From positions 360,409-424,408 of the forward strand of contig NZ_JYCN01000018.1 in assembly GCF_000876655.1 (NCBI RefSeq): DNA of 64,000 nucleotides, read 5' to 3'. The position numbers and the translations under genes are program-made. Position 1 is the first letter of the stretch; each line of letters opens with the position of its first letter. Shown here piece after piece: positions 35,805-43,569 of the stretch. The notes beneath the pieces were generated by a model. That model saw only the letters and a program-made list of their open reading frames with translations, was not told the DNA's origin and did not search any database. This DNA is from Arthrobacter sp. SPG23 (lineage in GTDB: Bacteria; Actinomycetota; Actinomycetes; Actinomycetales; Micrococcaceae).

Positions 35805-36440
35805 GTGCCTATAACTAACGAACGCATTGTCTGGATCGACTGCGAAATGACCGGCCTGGACATCAAGAACGACGCCCTCATTGAGGTGGCCGCCCTGGTG
35901 ACCGACTCCGAACTCAACATCCTCGGTGACGGCGTGGACGTCGTCATTCGTCCGGATGACGCCGCACTGGCCCAGATGAACGATTTCGTCCGCGACATGC
36001 ACACGCGCTCCGGGCTCCTCGAAGAACTTCCGCACGGGAAGACGATGGCCGAGGCCGAGGCAGTGATCATGGAATACATCGCGAAGTGGGTCCCGGACCC
36101 CCGCAAGGCTCCGCTGGGGGGAAACTCCGTGGGCACGGACCGCGTCTTCCTCGCCCGCGATATGCCCGCAGTGGTTGAACACCTGCACTACCGGGTCATT
36201 GACGTGAGCACCATCAAGGAACTTTCCCGCCGCTGGTTCGCCCGGGCCTACTTCCAGGCGCCGGCCAAGCACGGCGGCCACCGCGCACTCGGGGACATCA
36301 AGGACTCCATCGATGAGCTTCGCTACTACCGCGAGGCAATCTTTGTCCCCGCACCGGGGCCGGACAGTGCCACCGCCCAGCGGATTTCCAAGTCCGTGAT
36401 GGCCTCCGCTGAGCCCCTGGCAGAATCCTCGGAAAAGTAA
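35805..36440 (+). CDS. orn: Oligoribonuclease
   Basis: A 211-residue DEDDh exonuclease that degrades 2-5-nt RNAs and pGpG to mononucleotides. Motif I is WIDCEMTGLD, motif II lies in GNSVGTDRVFLARDMP, and motif III is GGHRALGDIKDSI with the histidine and aspartate. The GTG start at 35805 is supported by homology (MPITNERIVWIDCEM). It ends 130 bases before tRNA-His. The C-terminal ~25 residues are a short Micrococcaceae-type extension. Confidence 0.95.
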   Translation: MPITNERIVWIDCEMTGLDIKNDALIEVAALVTDSELNILGDGVDVVIRPDDAALAQMNDFVRDMHTRSGLLEELPHGKTMAEAEAVIMEYIAKWVPDPRKAPLGGNSVGTDRVFLARDMPAVVEHLHYRVIDVSTIKELSRRWFARAYFQAPAKHGGHRALGDIKDSIDELRYYREAIFVPAPGPDSATAQRISKSVMASAEPLAESSEK

Positions 36441-36570
36441 TCTGCGCCACGTTTGAGGGAAATTTCCGCAAAACCGGCAAAAGTGGCAAAAACACCTCCG
36501 CGGAGCAGGTAAGCTATATGACGTTGCCTTTCAAGACAGCCGGTTAGCCGGCTGGTCTGGCAAGGCACAT

Positions 36571-36644
36571 GGTGGGCTTAGCTCAGTTGGCAGAGCGCCT
36601 GGTTGTGGTCCAGGAGGTCGCGGGTTCAACCCCCGTAGCTCACC
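36571..36644 (+). tRNA. tRNA-His, anticodon GTG
   Basis: The acceptor gtgggct (36572-36578) pairs with agctcac (36637-36643). The extra 5' G at 36571 pairs with discriminator C at 36644, the hallmark of tRNA-His. The anticodon stem cctgg/ccagg encloses ttgtggt with GTG. CCA is not encoded (cct follows). Confidence 0.95.
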
Positions 36645-36676
36645 CTCATGAAGGGCATGATTTTCCGCCCTTGCGC

Positions 36677-36707
36677 AAAGGCCGCACCGGTTATCGGTGC
36701 GGCCTTT
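36677..36707 (+). terminator. Terminator after tRNA-His
   Basis: A perfect 13-base stem aaaggccgcaccg/cggtgcggccttt (36677-36689/36695-36707) with a five-base loop, followed by acttgttccc. It lies 33 bases past the tRNA and before def. Confidence 0.8.
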
Positions 36708-36745
36708 ACTTGTTCCCGTACTGCATCAAAAGGAACCCACCTGAC

Positions 36746-37318
36746 ATGACCGTTCTGCCGATCACCATCTGGGGCGAGCCGGTTCTCCACCGCCGGGCCG
36801 CCGAAGTGGAAGTCTTCGACGACGAACTCCGCACCCTCATCGCCGACATGTTCGAGACGAACGACGCCGCCAACGGCGTGGGCCTCGCCGCACCCCAGGT
36901 AGGAGTGGGCAAGCGGCTCTTTGTCTACAAATACGCCAACGACGACGGCGTCCCCCCTGCCGGGGTTGTGGTGAACCCGGTCCTGACGCTGTCCAAAGTC
37001 TCCGGCGCACTCCCGGACCCGGATGAGGAAGTGGAAGGCTGCCTGTCGTTCCCCGGCGGCCAGTATCCGCTCAAGCGCGCCGAGTGGGCGCGGGTGCAGG
37101 GATTCGACGGCGACGGGAACCCGGTGGACTTTGAGGCGACGGAATGGTTCGCCCGGATCATCCAGCACGAGTACGACCATCTGGACGGCAAGCTCTACGT
37201 GAACCGGCTGATGGACCGGTACGCCCGGAAGGCCATGAAGCAGGCCAAGCGGAGCGGCTGGGGAGTTCCCGGCTTGACGTGGATGCCCGGCGTCGACCCG
37301 GACCCGTTCGGGCACTAG
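36746..37318 (+). CDS. def: Peptide deformylase
   Basis: A 190-residue metalloenzyme removing the N-formyl group from nascent proteins. All three signature motifs are present: GVGLAAPQVG, EGCLSFP (metal cysteine) and HEYDHLDG (two metal histidines and the catalytic glutamate). The C-terminal extension (RYARKAMKQAKRSGWGVPGL onward) is typical of actinobacterial PDF. The ATG at 36746 follows aaggaa at 11 bases; the frame is open back through tRNA-His but not coding there. Confidence 0.95.
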   Translation: MTVLPITIWGEPVLHRRAAEVEVFDDELRTLIADMFETNDAANGVGLAAPQVGVGKRLFVYKYANDDGVPPAGVVVNPVLTLSKVSGALPDPDEEVEGCLSFPGGQYPLKRAEWARVQGFDGDGNPVDFEATEWFARIIQHEYDHLDGKLYVNRLMDRYARKAMKQAKRSGWGVPGLTWMPGVDPDPFGH

Positions 37319-37342
37319 GGCGCAGCAGGGCCCGTCGCGCCC

Positions 37343-38140
37343 CTACCGCGGAATGACAGTCTGCTGCTGCGGACATGAGGCGAGGACGCGCTTCATGGCG
37401 TCCTTCTCCGCCTGAGTCACCCACAGCGTGTACGCGGCTTTCACGGAGATCTGGCGTGCTACGTAGTGGCACCTGAAGGCTTTGTTTTTCGGCAGCCAGC
37501 TGGCAGCATCCGAGGCGCTTTTTTCCTGGTTGGCCGGACCGTCCGCGGCCACGAGGTTAAGCGGATCGTTGGCCAGGCTTTGGCGCTGTTGCGGCGTCAG
37601 CTGCTGGGCGCCTTTCTGCCAGGCGTCCCCCAGCGCCACGACGTGGTCGATCTGGACCGCCTTGCTGCTCTCCGCTCCCCTGGTGAACGTGACTACCGCT
37701 CCGGTGTATGGCTCGTGGAATTCACCGCCTGCCACACGGCAGCGGGAGCCCTCCGTGAACTGTGTGCCGTCCAGGTCCCGCCGCAGGATGTCATTGCGGG
37801 TGTCGCAGCCGTTGCGGTCCACGTCCAACCAGGCCTGGCCGAATGCCGTGCGCTCGTAATTGCCGTTGGCCGCGCGCCCTTTTACCGCCAGGGTCTCCAA
37901 GGCATCCGCGGCACTGCCCTCGGGCACCGGCCGGACCGAGGGAACGGCTTTCATCCAGGCAGTGTCCAGCACGGGGGCTTCGCTGGGGCCGGTGACGGGC
38001 GGCTCTGCGGCGGCGAACTGGCCCGCCGTGAAAAACCAGCACACAGCTGACACAAGCCCCGCGGCCAGCACGATCAGGACAGCCCAGGCCTGACGGGAGC
38101 GGCGGCGGGCACGGCGGTACGCCGCCCAGCTGATGGTCAT
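37343..38140 (-). CDS. Secreted/membrane-anchored HNH endonuclease family protein (DUF1524-like)
   Basis: A 265-residue protein with a basic N-terminus and one membrane segment (AWAVLIVLAAGLVSAVCWFF, about residues 18-38). An extracytoplasmic nuclease-like domain follows. The HNH core reads VQIDHVVALGDAW, NDPLNLVAADGPANQEKSASDAASWLP and FRCHYVARQISVK. Four cysteines (CDTRND, RCRV, FRCHY, SCPQQ) could form disulfides outside the cell. Such proteins are common in actinobacteria and are thought to be exported nucleases. It is convergent with def and stands alone. Confidence 0.85.
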   Translation of the reverse strand: MTISWAAYRRARRRSRQAWAVLIVLAAGLVSAVCWFFTAGQFAAAEPPVTGPSEAPVLDTAWMKAVPSVRPVPEGSAADALETLAVKGRAANGNYERTAFGQAWLDVDRNGCDTRNDILRRDLDGTQFTEGSRCRVAGGEFHEPYTGAVVTFTRGAESSKAVQIDHVVALGDAWQKGAQQLTPQQRQSLANDPLNLVAADGPANQEKSASDAASWLPKNKAFRCHYVARQISVKAAYTLWVTQAEKDAMKRVLASCPQQQTVIPR

Positions 38141-38232
38141 GGTTGTACTGCCCGGTGAAAATTCCTCTGCACCGGACGAGCCTAGGGCAGGCCACCGACA
38201 ACGTGGCCGCTTTCCACAGTGTGGAGGAGTAC

Positions 38233-38442
38233 TTACTGCTCCTTCAACACGCGTTTAAGGTCGTCGGCGGCAAGGTCGAGCAGCTCCTCAAGCTGTTTGA
38301 TCCTGCTGTCGGGAATCTCTCCCGCGGCATGCGCCACTCGCGCCTGGTCCAGGAGGCGGGCAGCTTCCTTATGGTTCTTCCGCGCTACGTCGAGGGCGTG
38401 TTCGAGGGTGGTTTCATGTTCGAGAGTCGATTCGTGTTCCAT
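38233..38442 (-). CDS. Small helical protein, hypothetical
   Basis: A 69-residue Glu/Leu/Ala-rich protein predicted to be wholly helical or coiled coil (ARKNHKEAARLLDQARVAH, RIKQLEELLDLAADDLKRVL). The N-terminus repeats EHEST/EHETT-LEH. It has normal host codon use, but its best ribosome site (ggag) is only two bases from the ATG. Function unknown. It lies between the HNH gene and the gapB terminator. Confidence 0.55.
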   Translation of the reverse strand: MEHESTLEHETTLEHALDVARKNHKEAARLLDQARVAHAAGEIPDSRIKQLEELLDLAADDLKRVLKEQ

Positions 38443-38460
38443 GACTCCATTTTGGGTCCG

Positions 38461-38494
38461 TTTCCCGGCCGATGCCAGAGCATCGGCCGGGAAA
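38461..38494 (-). terminator. Terminator of gapB
   Basis: A perfect 15-base stem tttcccggccgatgc/gcatcggccgggaaa (38461-38475/38480-38494) with a caga loop. It lies 24 bases past the gapB stop on the minus strand. Confidence 0.85.
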
Positions 38495-38518
38495 CCTAGG
38501 ACCCGGACTTCCAGGGAA

Positions 38519-39997
38519 CTAGACCGCGATGGCTGCCAGTGCCGCAGCCGGTTCCTTGACGGGGAACGACGGCGGGTTGACGCCGGCCATTTCCTCCATC
38601 ACGCGGACCACCTGGCAGCTGTAGCCGAACTCGTTGTCGTACCAAACGTAGAGAACCAGGTTTTTGTCGTTGGAGATGGTGGCCAGGCCATCAACGATGC
38701 CTGCGCGGCGCGAACCGACGAAGTCGGTGGAAACAACCTCGGGGGAATCGATGTAGTCGATCTGCTTGCGCAGCTCGGAGTGGAGGGACATCTGCCGCAG
38801 GTAGTCGTTGACCTCGTCCTTGGTGGTGCCGTGCTCCAGGCTCAGGTTCAGGATGGCCAGCGACACATCCGGGGTGGGAACGCGGATGGAGCTGCCGGTG
38901 AGCTTGCCCAACAGTTCGGGCAGGGCCTTGGCCACAGCCTTGGCGGCACCGGTTTCGGTGATCACCATGTTCAGCGCGGCGGAGCGGCCGCGGCGGTCAC
39001 CCTTGTGGAAGTTGTCGATCAGGTTCTGGTCGTTGGTGAAGGAGTGGACCGTCTCGACGTGGCCGTGGACCACGCCGAACTTGTCGTTGATGGCCTTCAG
39101 GACCGGGGTGATGGCATTGGTGGTGCAGGAGGCGGCCGTCACGATCTTGTCCGAGTCAAGGATGGTGCCGTGGTTGATGCCGTGGACGATGTTCTTCAGC
39201 TCGCCCTTGCCCGGTGCCGTGAGCAGGACGCGAGAAACACCCTTGCTCAGGAGGTGCTGGGACAGGCCTTCGGCGTCGCGCCAGCGTCCCGTGTTGTCCA
39301 CTACGAGGGCGTCCTTGATGCCGTAGGCCGTGTAGTCCACCGTGGAGGGGTTGTCCGAGTAGATGACCTGGACCTGGACCCCGTTGGCCGTGATGGTGTT
39401 GTTGTCGGTGTCCACCTTGATGGTGCCCTCGAACGAGCCGTGGACGGAGTCCCGGCGGAGCAGGCTGGCGCGCTTGGCGAGGTCGTTGTCCGAGCCGCGG
39501 CGGACCACGATGGCCCGGAGCCTGAGGCCGTGGCCGCCACCGGCCTTTTCGATGAGGAGGCGCGCCAGCAGGCGGCCGATGCGGCCGAAGCCGTAGAGCA
39601 CGACGTCGGTGCTGGTGCGGTCGTCGCCGCCGCGCTTGCCGACGATGTCGGCGAGTTCGGCGCGCAGGAACTCATCCAGGCTTGCACCGTTGGCCTCGGT
39701 CTTGAACTTCTGGTTCAGGCGGGCGATGTCGATTGCCGCAGCGCCCAGGTCCAGCCCGGCGAGGGCATCCAGCAGCGGGGCCGTCTCTTCCAGGAGCAGC
39801 TCGTCCTTGCTCATCCGGCGCGCAAAGCGGTGCGCTTTCAGGATGTTCATGGTGGACTTGTTGATCAGGCTGCGGCCGTGGATCGAGGTCACCACGTTGT
39901 TCTCGCGGTACAGCCGGCCGATGACCGGGATCATGGCCTCGGCTAGCGCCTCACGGCCCATCCACGTATCAAGACAAGAATCTGACGTCTGGCTCAC
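38519..39997 (-). CDS. gapB: Glyceraldehyde-3-phosphate dehydrogenase, N-terminally extended (GapB type)
   Basis: A 492-residue GAPDH. The first ~130 residues are an extra helical domain (MIPVIGRLYRENNVVTSIHG, ARRMSKDELLLEE). The Rossmann domain follows (DVVLYGFGRIGRLLARLLIE), then the catalytic SCTTNAITPVLKAIND with the active cysteine and HSFTNDQNLIDN. The WYDNEFGYSCQVV end motif is canonical. Similar long GAPDHs such as corynebacterial GapB are associated with gluconeogenic flux; cofactor preference cannot be read with certainty. The GTG start at 39997 has aaggaagg upstream. The ~175-base leader contains an intrinsic-terminator hairpin. Confidence 0.92.
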   Translation of the reverse strand: MSQTSDSCLDTWMGREALAEAMIPVIGRLYRENNVVTSIHGRSLINKSTMNILKAHRFARRMSKDELLLEETAPLLDALAGLDLGAAAIDIARLNQKFKTEANGASLDEFLRAELADIVGKRGGDDRTSTDVVLYGFGRIGRLLARLLIEKAGGGHGLRLRAIVVRRGSDNDLAKRASLLRRDSVHGSFEGTIKVDTDNNTITANGVQVQVIYSDNPSTVDYTAYGIKDALVVDNTGRWRDAEGLSQHLLSKGVSRVLLTAPGKGELKNIVHGINHGTILDSDKIVTAASCTTNAITPVLKAINDKFGVVHGHVETVHSFTNDQNLIDNFHKGDRRGRSAALNMVITETGAAKAVAKALPELLGKLTGSSIRVPTPDVSLAILNLSLEHGTTKDEVNDYLRQMSLHSELRKQIDYIDSPEVVSTDFVGSRRAGIVDGLATISNDKNLVLYVWYDNEFGYSCQVVRVMEEMAGVNPPSFPVKEPAAALAAIAV

Positions 39998-40127
39998 AGA
40001 ACTACCTTCCTTGGGTCAACCACATACGTCCTCGTATGCGGATGTCGGCCACCGGAGGTATTCCGGGGCACAGGCATCGGCGGGGATTCGGTCCACCCCG
40101 GACACCTTGGAGAATCGCAAAGAAAAA

Positions 40128-40155
40128 CCGCCGGCTGCGAACGCAGACCCGGCGG
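40128..40155 (-). terminator. Intrinsic terminator in the gapB leader (possible attenuator)
   Basis: On the minus strand the arms ccgccgg/ccggcgg (7 bp) and inner ctgcg/cgcag (5 bp) form a hairpin followed at once by tttttcttt. This is the only hairpin in the window with a textbook T-run. It lies 131 bases upstream of the gapB start and just past a possible -10 (40184-40179), so it would cut the transcript short in the leader. Confidence 0.7.
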
Positions 40156-40178
40156 CAGAACTTCTACGTTCGCTATCC

Positions 40179-40184
40179 ATTCTA
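40179..40184 (-). promoter_or_regulatory. Putative gapB -10 element
   Basis: tagaat on the minus strand within ctagaatggatagcg. The same tagaatgga string is the likely rnpB -10. No recognisable -35 precedes it. Initiation would fall near 40172, about 17 bases before the leader terminator hairpin. Confidence 0.45.
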
Positions 40185-40268
40185 GGGCGGCGGCGGGTTC
40201 CCCGGTGCCCCGAAGAGCGTGAAGTCACTCACACAGAGCGGCGGCTCCCCTTGCCATAGGATGTCCGA

Positions 40269-40421
40269 ATGGGACTCATAGTTGCACTACTTGTCATTTG
40301 GCTCATTCTTTCGATCCTGGGGTTCGTCGTGAAGGGCCTGCTTTGGCTCGCCGTCATTGGCCTCATCCTGTTTGTCGCTACGGCGGCCTGGGGCTGGGTG
40401 AAGCGGAAGGCCAAGGCCTGA
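40269..40421 (+). CDS. Small hydrophobic membrane protein
   Basis: A 50-residue protein, almost entirely two membrane helices (MGLIVALLVIWLILSILGF, LLWLAVIGLILFVATAAWG) and a basic end (WVKRKAKA). Similar tiny proteins are widespread in actinobacteria and unassigned. AGGA lies eight bases before the ATG, and a strong terminator follows. It is divergent from gapB. Confidence 0.8.
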   Translation: MGLIVALLVIWLILSILGFVVKGLLWLAVIGLILFVATAAWGWVKRKAKA

Positions 40422-40449
40422 TCCGAACCCCGGTCCCGACCGACCGGCG

Positions 40450-40484
40450 GGGGCTGGCACCACACGGTGCCGGCCCCTTTCTTT
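40450..40484 (+). terminator. Terminator of the small membrane protein gene
   Basis: A 12-base stem ggggctggcacc/ggtgccggcccc (40450-40461/40466-40477) with an acac loop and one G-T wobble, followed by tttctttt. It lies 29 bases past the stop. Confidence 0.9.
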
Positions 40485-40553
40485 TGCATGTAGGGTGGCC
40501 GGCTGTTGCACGCAGGGTTGCCGGTGCCGTGGCGCGGTCCCGACGGCGGTGGT

Positions 40554-40947
40554 GGATGGGTTGACCGATACGCCGGGTTCTGTGTTCCCGCGCCGTTGCC
40601 GGTGCGGGAATAGCGGCCATCCATCTACGAACGCCGTTGCCGACGCCCTCCAGCGGCCTACCCGGACACTCGGGCGAGCAGCCCTCGAACGTGCCCTGTC
40701 TGGCCTTGCTCCGGGTGGGGTTTACCTAGCCTTCCCGGTCACCCGGGAAGCTGGTGGTCTCTTACACCACCGTTTCACCCTTACCTGTCCACGGCCCGTG
40801 CGGACACGGACCGCGGCAGGCGGTCTGTTCTCTGTGGCACTGGCCTGCGGGTTGCCCCGAGTGGGCGTTACCCACCACCCTGCTCTGCGGAGCCCGGACG
40901 TTCCTCGAGCCACTTGCGTGACGCGCGGCCGCCTGGTCAACCCATCC
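40554..40947 (-). ncRNA. rnpB: RNase P RNA, bacterial type A
   Basis: The catalytic RNA that matures tRNA 5' ends. On the minus strand the conserved gaggaacgtccgggctcc (P4 5' side region) lies near the 5' end. Further along come gtaagggtgaaacgg, gagaccaccag and the 3' block acagaacccggcgtatcg. The ends form a perfect 13-base P1 helix, ggatgggttgacc (from 40947) with ggtcaacccatcc (to 40554), which fixes the boundaries at about 394 nt. A tagaat -10 lies 8-13 bases before the 5' end. Open frames across this span are not genes. Confidence 0.95.
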
Positions 40948-40954
40948 GCCGTCC

Positions 40955-40960
40955 ATTCTA
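40955..40960 (-). promoter_or_regulatory. rnpB -10 element
   Basis: tagaat on the minus strand, placed so that initiation falls at the first base of the P1 helix (40947-40948). The -35 is not recognisable. Confidence 0.6.
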
Positions 40961-41065
40961 CGGGCATCCCCGGCCGCCCGGTTCCGCTGCGGGTGCCAGG
41001 TGCTTTTCGACCCTCCGGTGGGACAATTGAACAAGATCAACCCCGGCAAGAAGGAGGGGATCCTG

Positions 41066-41878
41066 ATGGACCCCACCAACACGTTCATCGCCATCGCTCT
41101 AGCAGTGCTGCTGCTCATCGTGCTGAAGATGTCCATCCGGATCGTGCGGCAGTATGAGCAGGGCGTGCTCTTCCGGCTGGGCAGGGTCATTGGTATACGG
41201 CTCCCGGGCCTGCGGTTCATCATCCCGGTGGTCGACCGCCTTCCGCTGGTCAGCCTGCGGATCGTGACTATGCCGATCCAGTCGCAGGGAATCATCACCC
41301 AGGACAATGTGAGCGTCGACATTTCCGCGGTGGCCTACTACCGCGTGGTCGATGCCGTGAAATCCGTCGTGGCCATCGAGAACGTGGCGGCCGCCATTGA
41401 CCAGATCGCACAGACCACCCTGCGGAAGGTGGTGGGCAGGCACAGCCTGGACCAGACGCTGTCCGAAACCGAGCGCATTAATAGCGATATCCGGGAAATT
41501 TTGGATGCCCTGACACTGGAGTGGGGTGTCGAGGTGACCTTGGTGGAACTAAAAGACATCCAGCTTCCTGAAAGCATGAAGCGCGCCATGGCCCGTCAGG
41601 CCGAGGCCGAGCGGGAGAAGAGGGCCAAGATCATCGCTGCGGAAGGCGAAGCCATTGCCGCAGCTGCGCTCGGTGACGCTTCGGACACCATGATGGCCCA
41701 CCCGCTGGCCCTGCAGCTGCGGAATTTGCAGTCCCTGGTGGAAATCGCCGTCGACAAGAACTCCACGGTTGTTTTCCCTGCACCGCTGATGAGCACCATC
41801 GGCGAACTATCAGCCTTCCTCGCCCGCGAGAATCAAGCGGCCACGGCTGCCGCCAAGCCGCCGGTCAAGGCGGCCTGA
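41066..41878 (+). CDS. SPFH/band 7 domain membrane protein (slipin-like)
   Basis: A 270-residue stomatin/prohibitin family protein. An N-terminal membrane anchor ([18 protein letters not shown]) is followed by the band-7 domain: [96 protein letters not shown]. It ends in a helical oligomerisation segment. Slipins scaffold membrane microdomains; no NfeD partner is adjacent. aaggagg places the start at 41066. Confidence 0.92.
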   Translation: MDPTNTFIAIALAVLLLIVLKMSIRIVRQYEQGVLFRLGRVIGIRLPGLRFIIPVVDRLPLVSLRIVTMPIQSQGIITQDNVSVDISAVAYYRVVDAVKSVVAIENVAAAIDQIAQTTLRKVVGRHSLDQTLSETERINSDIREILDALTLEWGVEVTLVELKDIQLPESMKRAMARQAEAEREKRAKIIAAEGEAIAAAALGDASDTMMAHPLALQLRNLQSLVEIAVDKNSTVVFPAPLMSTIGELSAFLARENQAATAAAKPPVKAA

Positions 41879-41921
41879 CCTGCCGGCCGGTGTCCGGAGC
41901 CTGCGCGTCTATGATCGGCGT

Positions 41922-42758
41922 ATGGACTTCCCGACGCTCGGACGCCGGCGGTTACTGGAACTCGGAGCCGGCGGCGTCACTGCAGCCGTGATGGCCGCCT
42001 GCGCGCCGGTCCCCGACGGCCGCGAGGCTTCGACCGCCGGGGTGCACAGCGGATCCTTCACGTCGAGGTTCCGCCCGGACACGGACACGAACTGGTCCCT
42101 GGCGGTTCCGGCCCGCGGCTCAGGCAGCGCCCAGCGGCCCGTCCCCGCTGCCCTCTTCCTGCACGGGACGGGCGCCGACCATCGGATGGTTTTCGACGAC
42201 CTGCAGGCGGACAGGTTCCTGGCACAGCACGTGGCCCGCGGCGGCACCCCGTTCGCGATCGCGGCCGTGGATGGCGGCGAAAGCTGGTGGCACCGCCGCG
42301 CAACCGGCACCGACACCCAGGCCATGGTGGTGGATGAATTTATCCCCCTCCTTGCCGGCCAGGGCATCGACACCGGCAGGCTCGCCGTCTTCGGCCTCTC
42401 CATGGGCGGCTTCGGCGCACTGCTCCTCGCCTCGCAGCACCGGATTCCCGGACTCCACGCCGTCGCAGCGATGAGCCCCGCAGTCTGGAGCATGTACGAC
42501 GCCGGACGGGCTGACAACTTTGACAGCGACGCGGACTTCGAGGCCAATGACATCTTTGCCCTGAGGCCGGAACTGGGCATGCTGCCGACGAGGATCGACT
42601 GCGGCACCTCGGACAACCTGCTTTACAGCGTCAAGGACTATGTGAGCGGGCTGCCGGGCGGACACGAGGGCGGGTTCCAGGACGGCGGCCACGACAGCGG
42701 CTACTGGCGCTCCATCCTTCCGGACGTCCTCTCATTCCTGGGCCGGAACCTGACCTGA
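41922..42758 (+). CDS. Exported alpha/beta hydrolase, Tat/lipoprotein-type signal (esterase)
   Basis: A 278-residue protein. The N-terminus GRRRLLELGAGGVTAAVMAACAP has a twin-arginine motif and a lipobox-like AAC near residue 27, so it is probably a Tat-exported lipoprotein. The hydrolase domain has FLHGTGADHRMV (oxyanion hole), VFGLSMGGFGALLLAS (nucleophile serine), AMSPAVW and a late histidine in GGHDSGYWRSILPDVLSF. It resembles esterase D/antigen 85-like mycolyl-esterase folds. Substrate unknown. Confidence 0.82.
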   Translation: MDFPTLGRRRLLELGAGGVTAAVMAACAPVPDGREASTAGVHSGSFTSRFRPDTDTNWSLAVPARGSGSAQRPVPAALFLHGTGADHRMVFDDLQADRFLAQHVARGGTPFAIAAVDGGESWWHRRATGTDTQAMVVDEFIPLLAGQGIDTGRLAVFGLSMGGFGALLLASQHRIPGLHAVAAMSPAVWSMYDAGRADNFDSDADFEANDIFALRPELGMLPTRIDCGTSDNLLYSVKDYVSGLPGGHEGGFQDGGHDSGYWRSILPDVLSFLGRNLT

Positions 42759-42804
42759 CGCCGGCACGGCACCCTGCCAATCTGTTCGCCGGTAAGATCG
42801 TACG

Positions 42805-43569
42805 GTGCTGATTCTGCTCCCGCCGTCCGAAGGCAAAACCCCCGCTGTCCAAGGAGACGCCGTCGACTGGACCGCGCTGAGCTTTCCCGTGTTGAACACC
42901 TACCGTGCAAAGGTTCTGGAGGCGCTGGGCAGCGTCAGCGCCCACCGGGACGCCTTGGCATTGCTGGGCGTGGGCGCTTCGCTGAGTGCCGACGTCGAAC
43001 GCAACACCCGGCTCCACACGGAACCGGCGGCGCCGGCGCACCAGGTCTATTCCGGCGTCCTGTACGACGCCCTGGGTTATCAGTCGCTGACGGCGGCGCA
43101 GCGCCGCAAGGCCGATGAATCGGTACTGGTCATTTCCGCGCTCTGGGGCGCCATCCGCTTCGCCGACCGGGTGCCCGCCTACCGGCTGTCGATGGGAACG
43201 TCACTGCCCGACGTCGGCCGCCTCGCCTCGTTCTGGAAGCCTCAGATTTCGGCGGCCCTGGCTGCCGCAACCGAAGGGAAACTTCTGGTGGACTGCCGCT
43301 CCAGCACCTATTCCGCCGCCTGGGCTCCCCCGCCGGCGCAGACCGTCGCTGTCAACGTCTTCACCGAAACGAACGGCGTGCGCAAGGTGGTCAGCCACTT
43401 TGCCAAACACACCCGCGGCGAGCTGGCCCGTCACCTGCTGACGCGCCGGGGCGCCGCTCCCCGGACCCCGGCCCAGCTGCTGAAAGCGACCCGCGAAAAG
43501 TGGGATGCCGAGCTGGTCGAAGGCTCCGCGCGCAAGCCGCACGCCCTCACCATCATTCTGGAGGCTTAG
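42805..43569 (+). CDS. yaaA: Peroxide stress protein YaaA (DUF328)
   Basis: A 254-residue YaaA family protein. E. coli YaaA lowers free intracellular iron during H2O2 stress and binds DNA. Signature stretches are ILLPPSEGKTP at the N-terminus, VYSGVLYDALGYQSL, VISALWGAIRFADRVPAYRLSMG and KVVSHFAKHTRGELARHLL. The GTG start at 42805 has a weak ribosome site. It is convergent with the coiled-coil gene; their stops overlap by three to four bases. Confidence 0.9.
   Translation: MLILLPPSEGKTPAVQGDAVDWTALSFPVLNTYRAKVLEALGSVSAHRDALALLGVGASLSADVERNTRLHTEPAAPAHQVYSGVLYDALGYQSLTAAQRRKADESVLVISALWGAIRFADRVPAYRLSMGTSLPDVGRLASFWKPQISAALAAATEGKLLVDCRSSTYSAAWAPPPAQTVAVNVFTETNGVRKVVSHFAKHTRGELARHLLTRRGAAPRTPAQLLKATREKWDAELVEGSARKPHALTIILEA

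Noticed and set aside
37343..38140. HNH gene as part of a mobile element or homing endonuclease
   Set aside because: It has a membrane anchor and secreted-nuclease layout, no intron or transposase nearby, and normal codon use.
40229..41322. Several open frames across 40.2-41.3 kb on both strands
   Set aside because: They lie on rnpB, its promoter or the start of the band-7 gene. The RNase P RNA explains the conservation.
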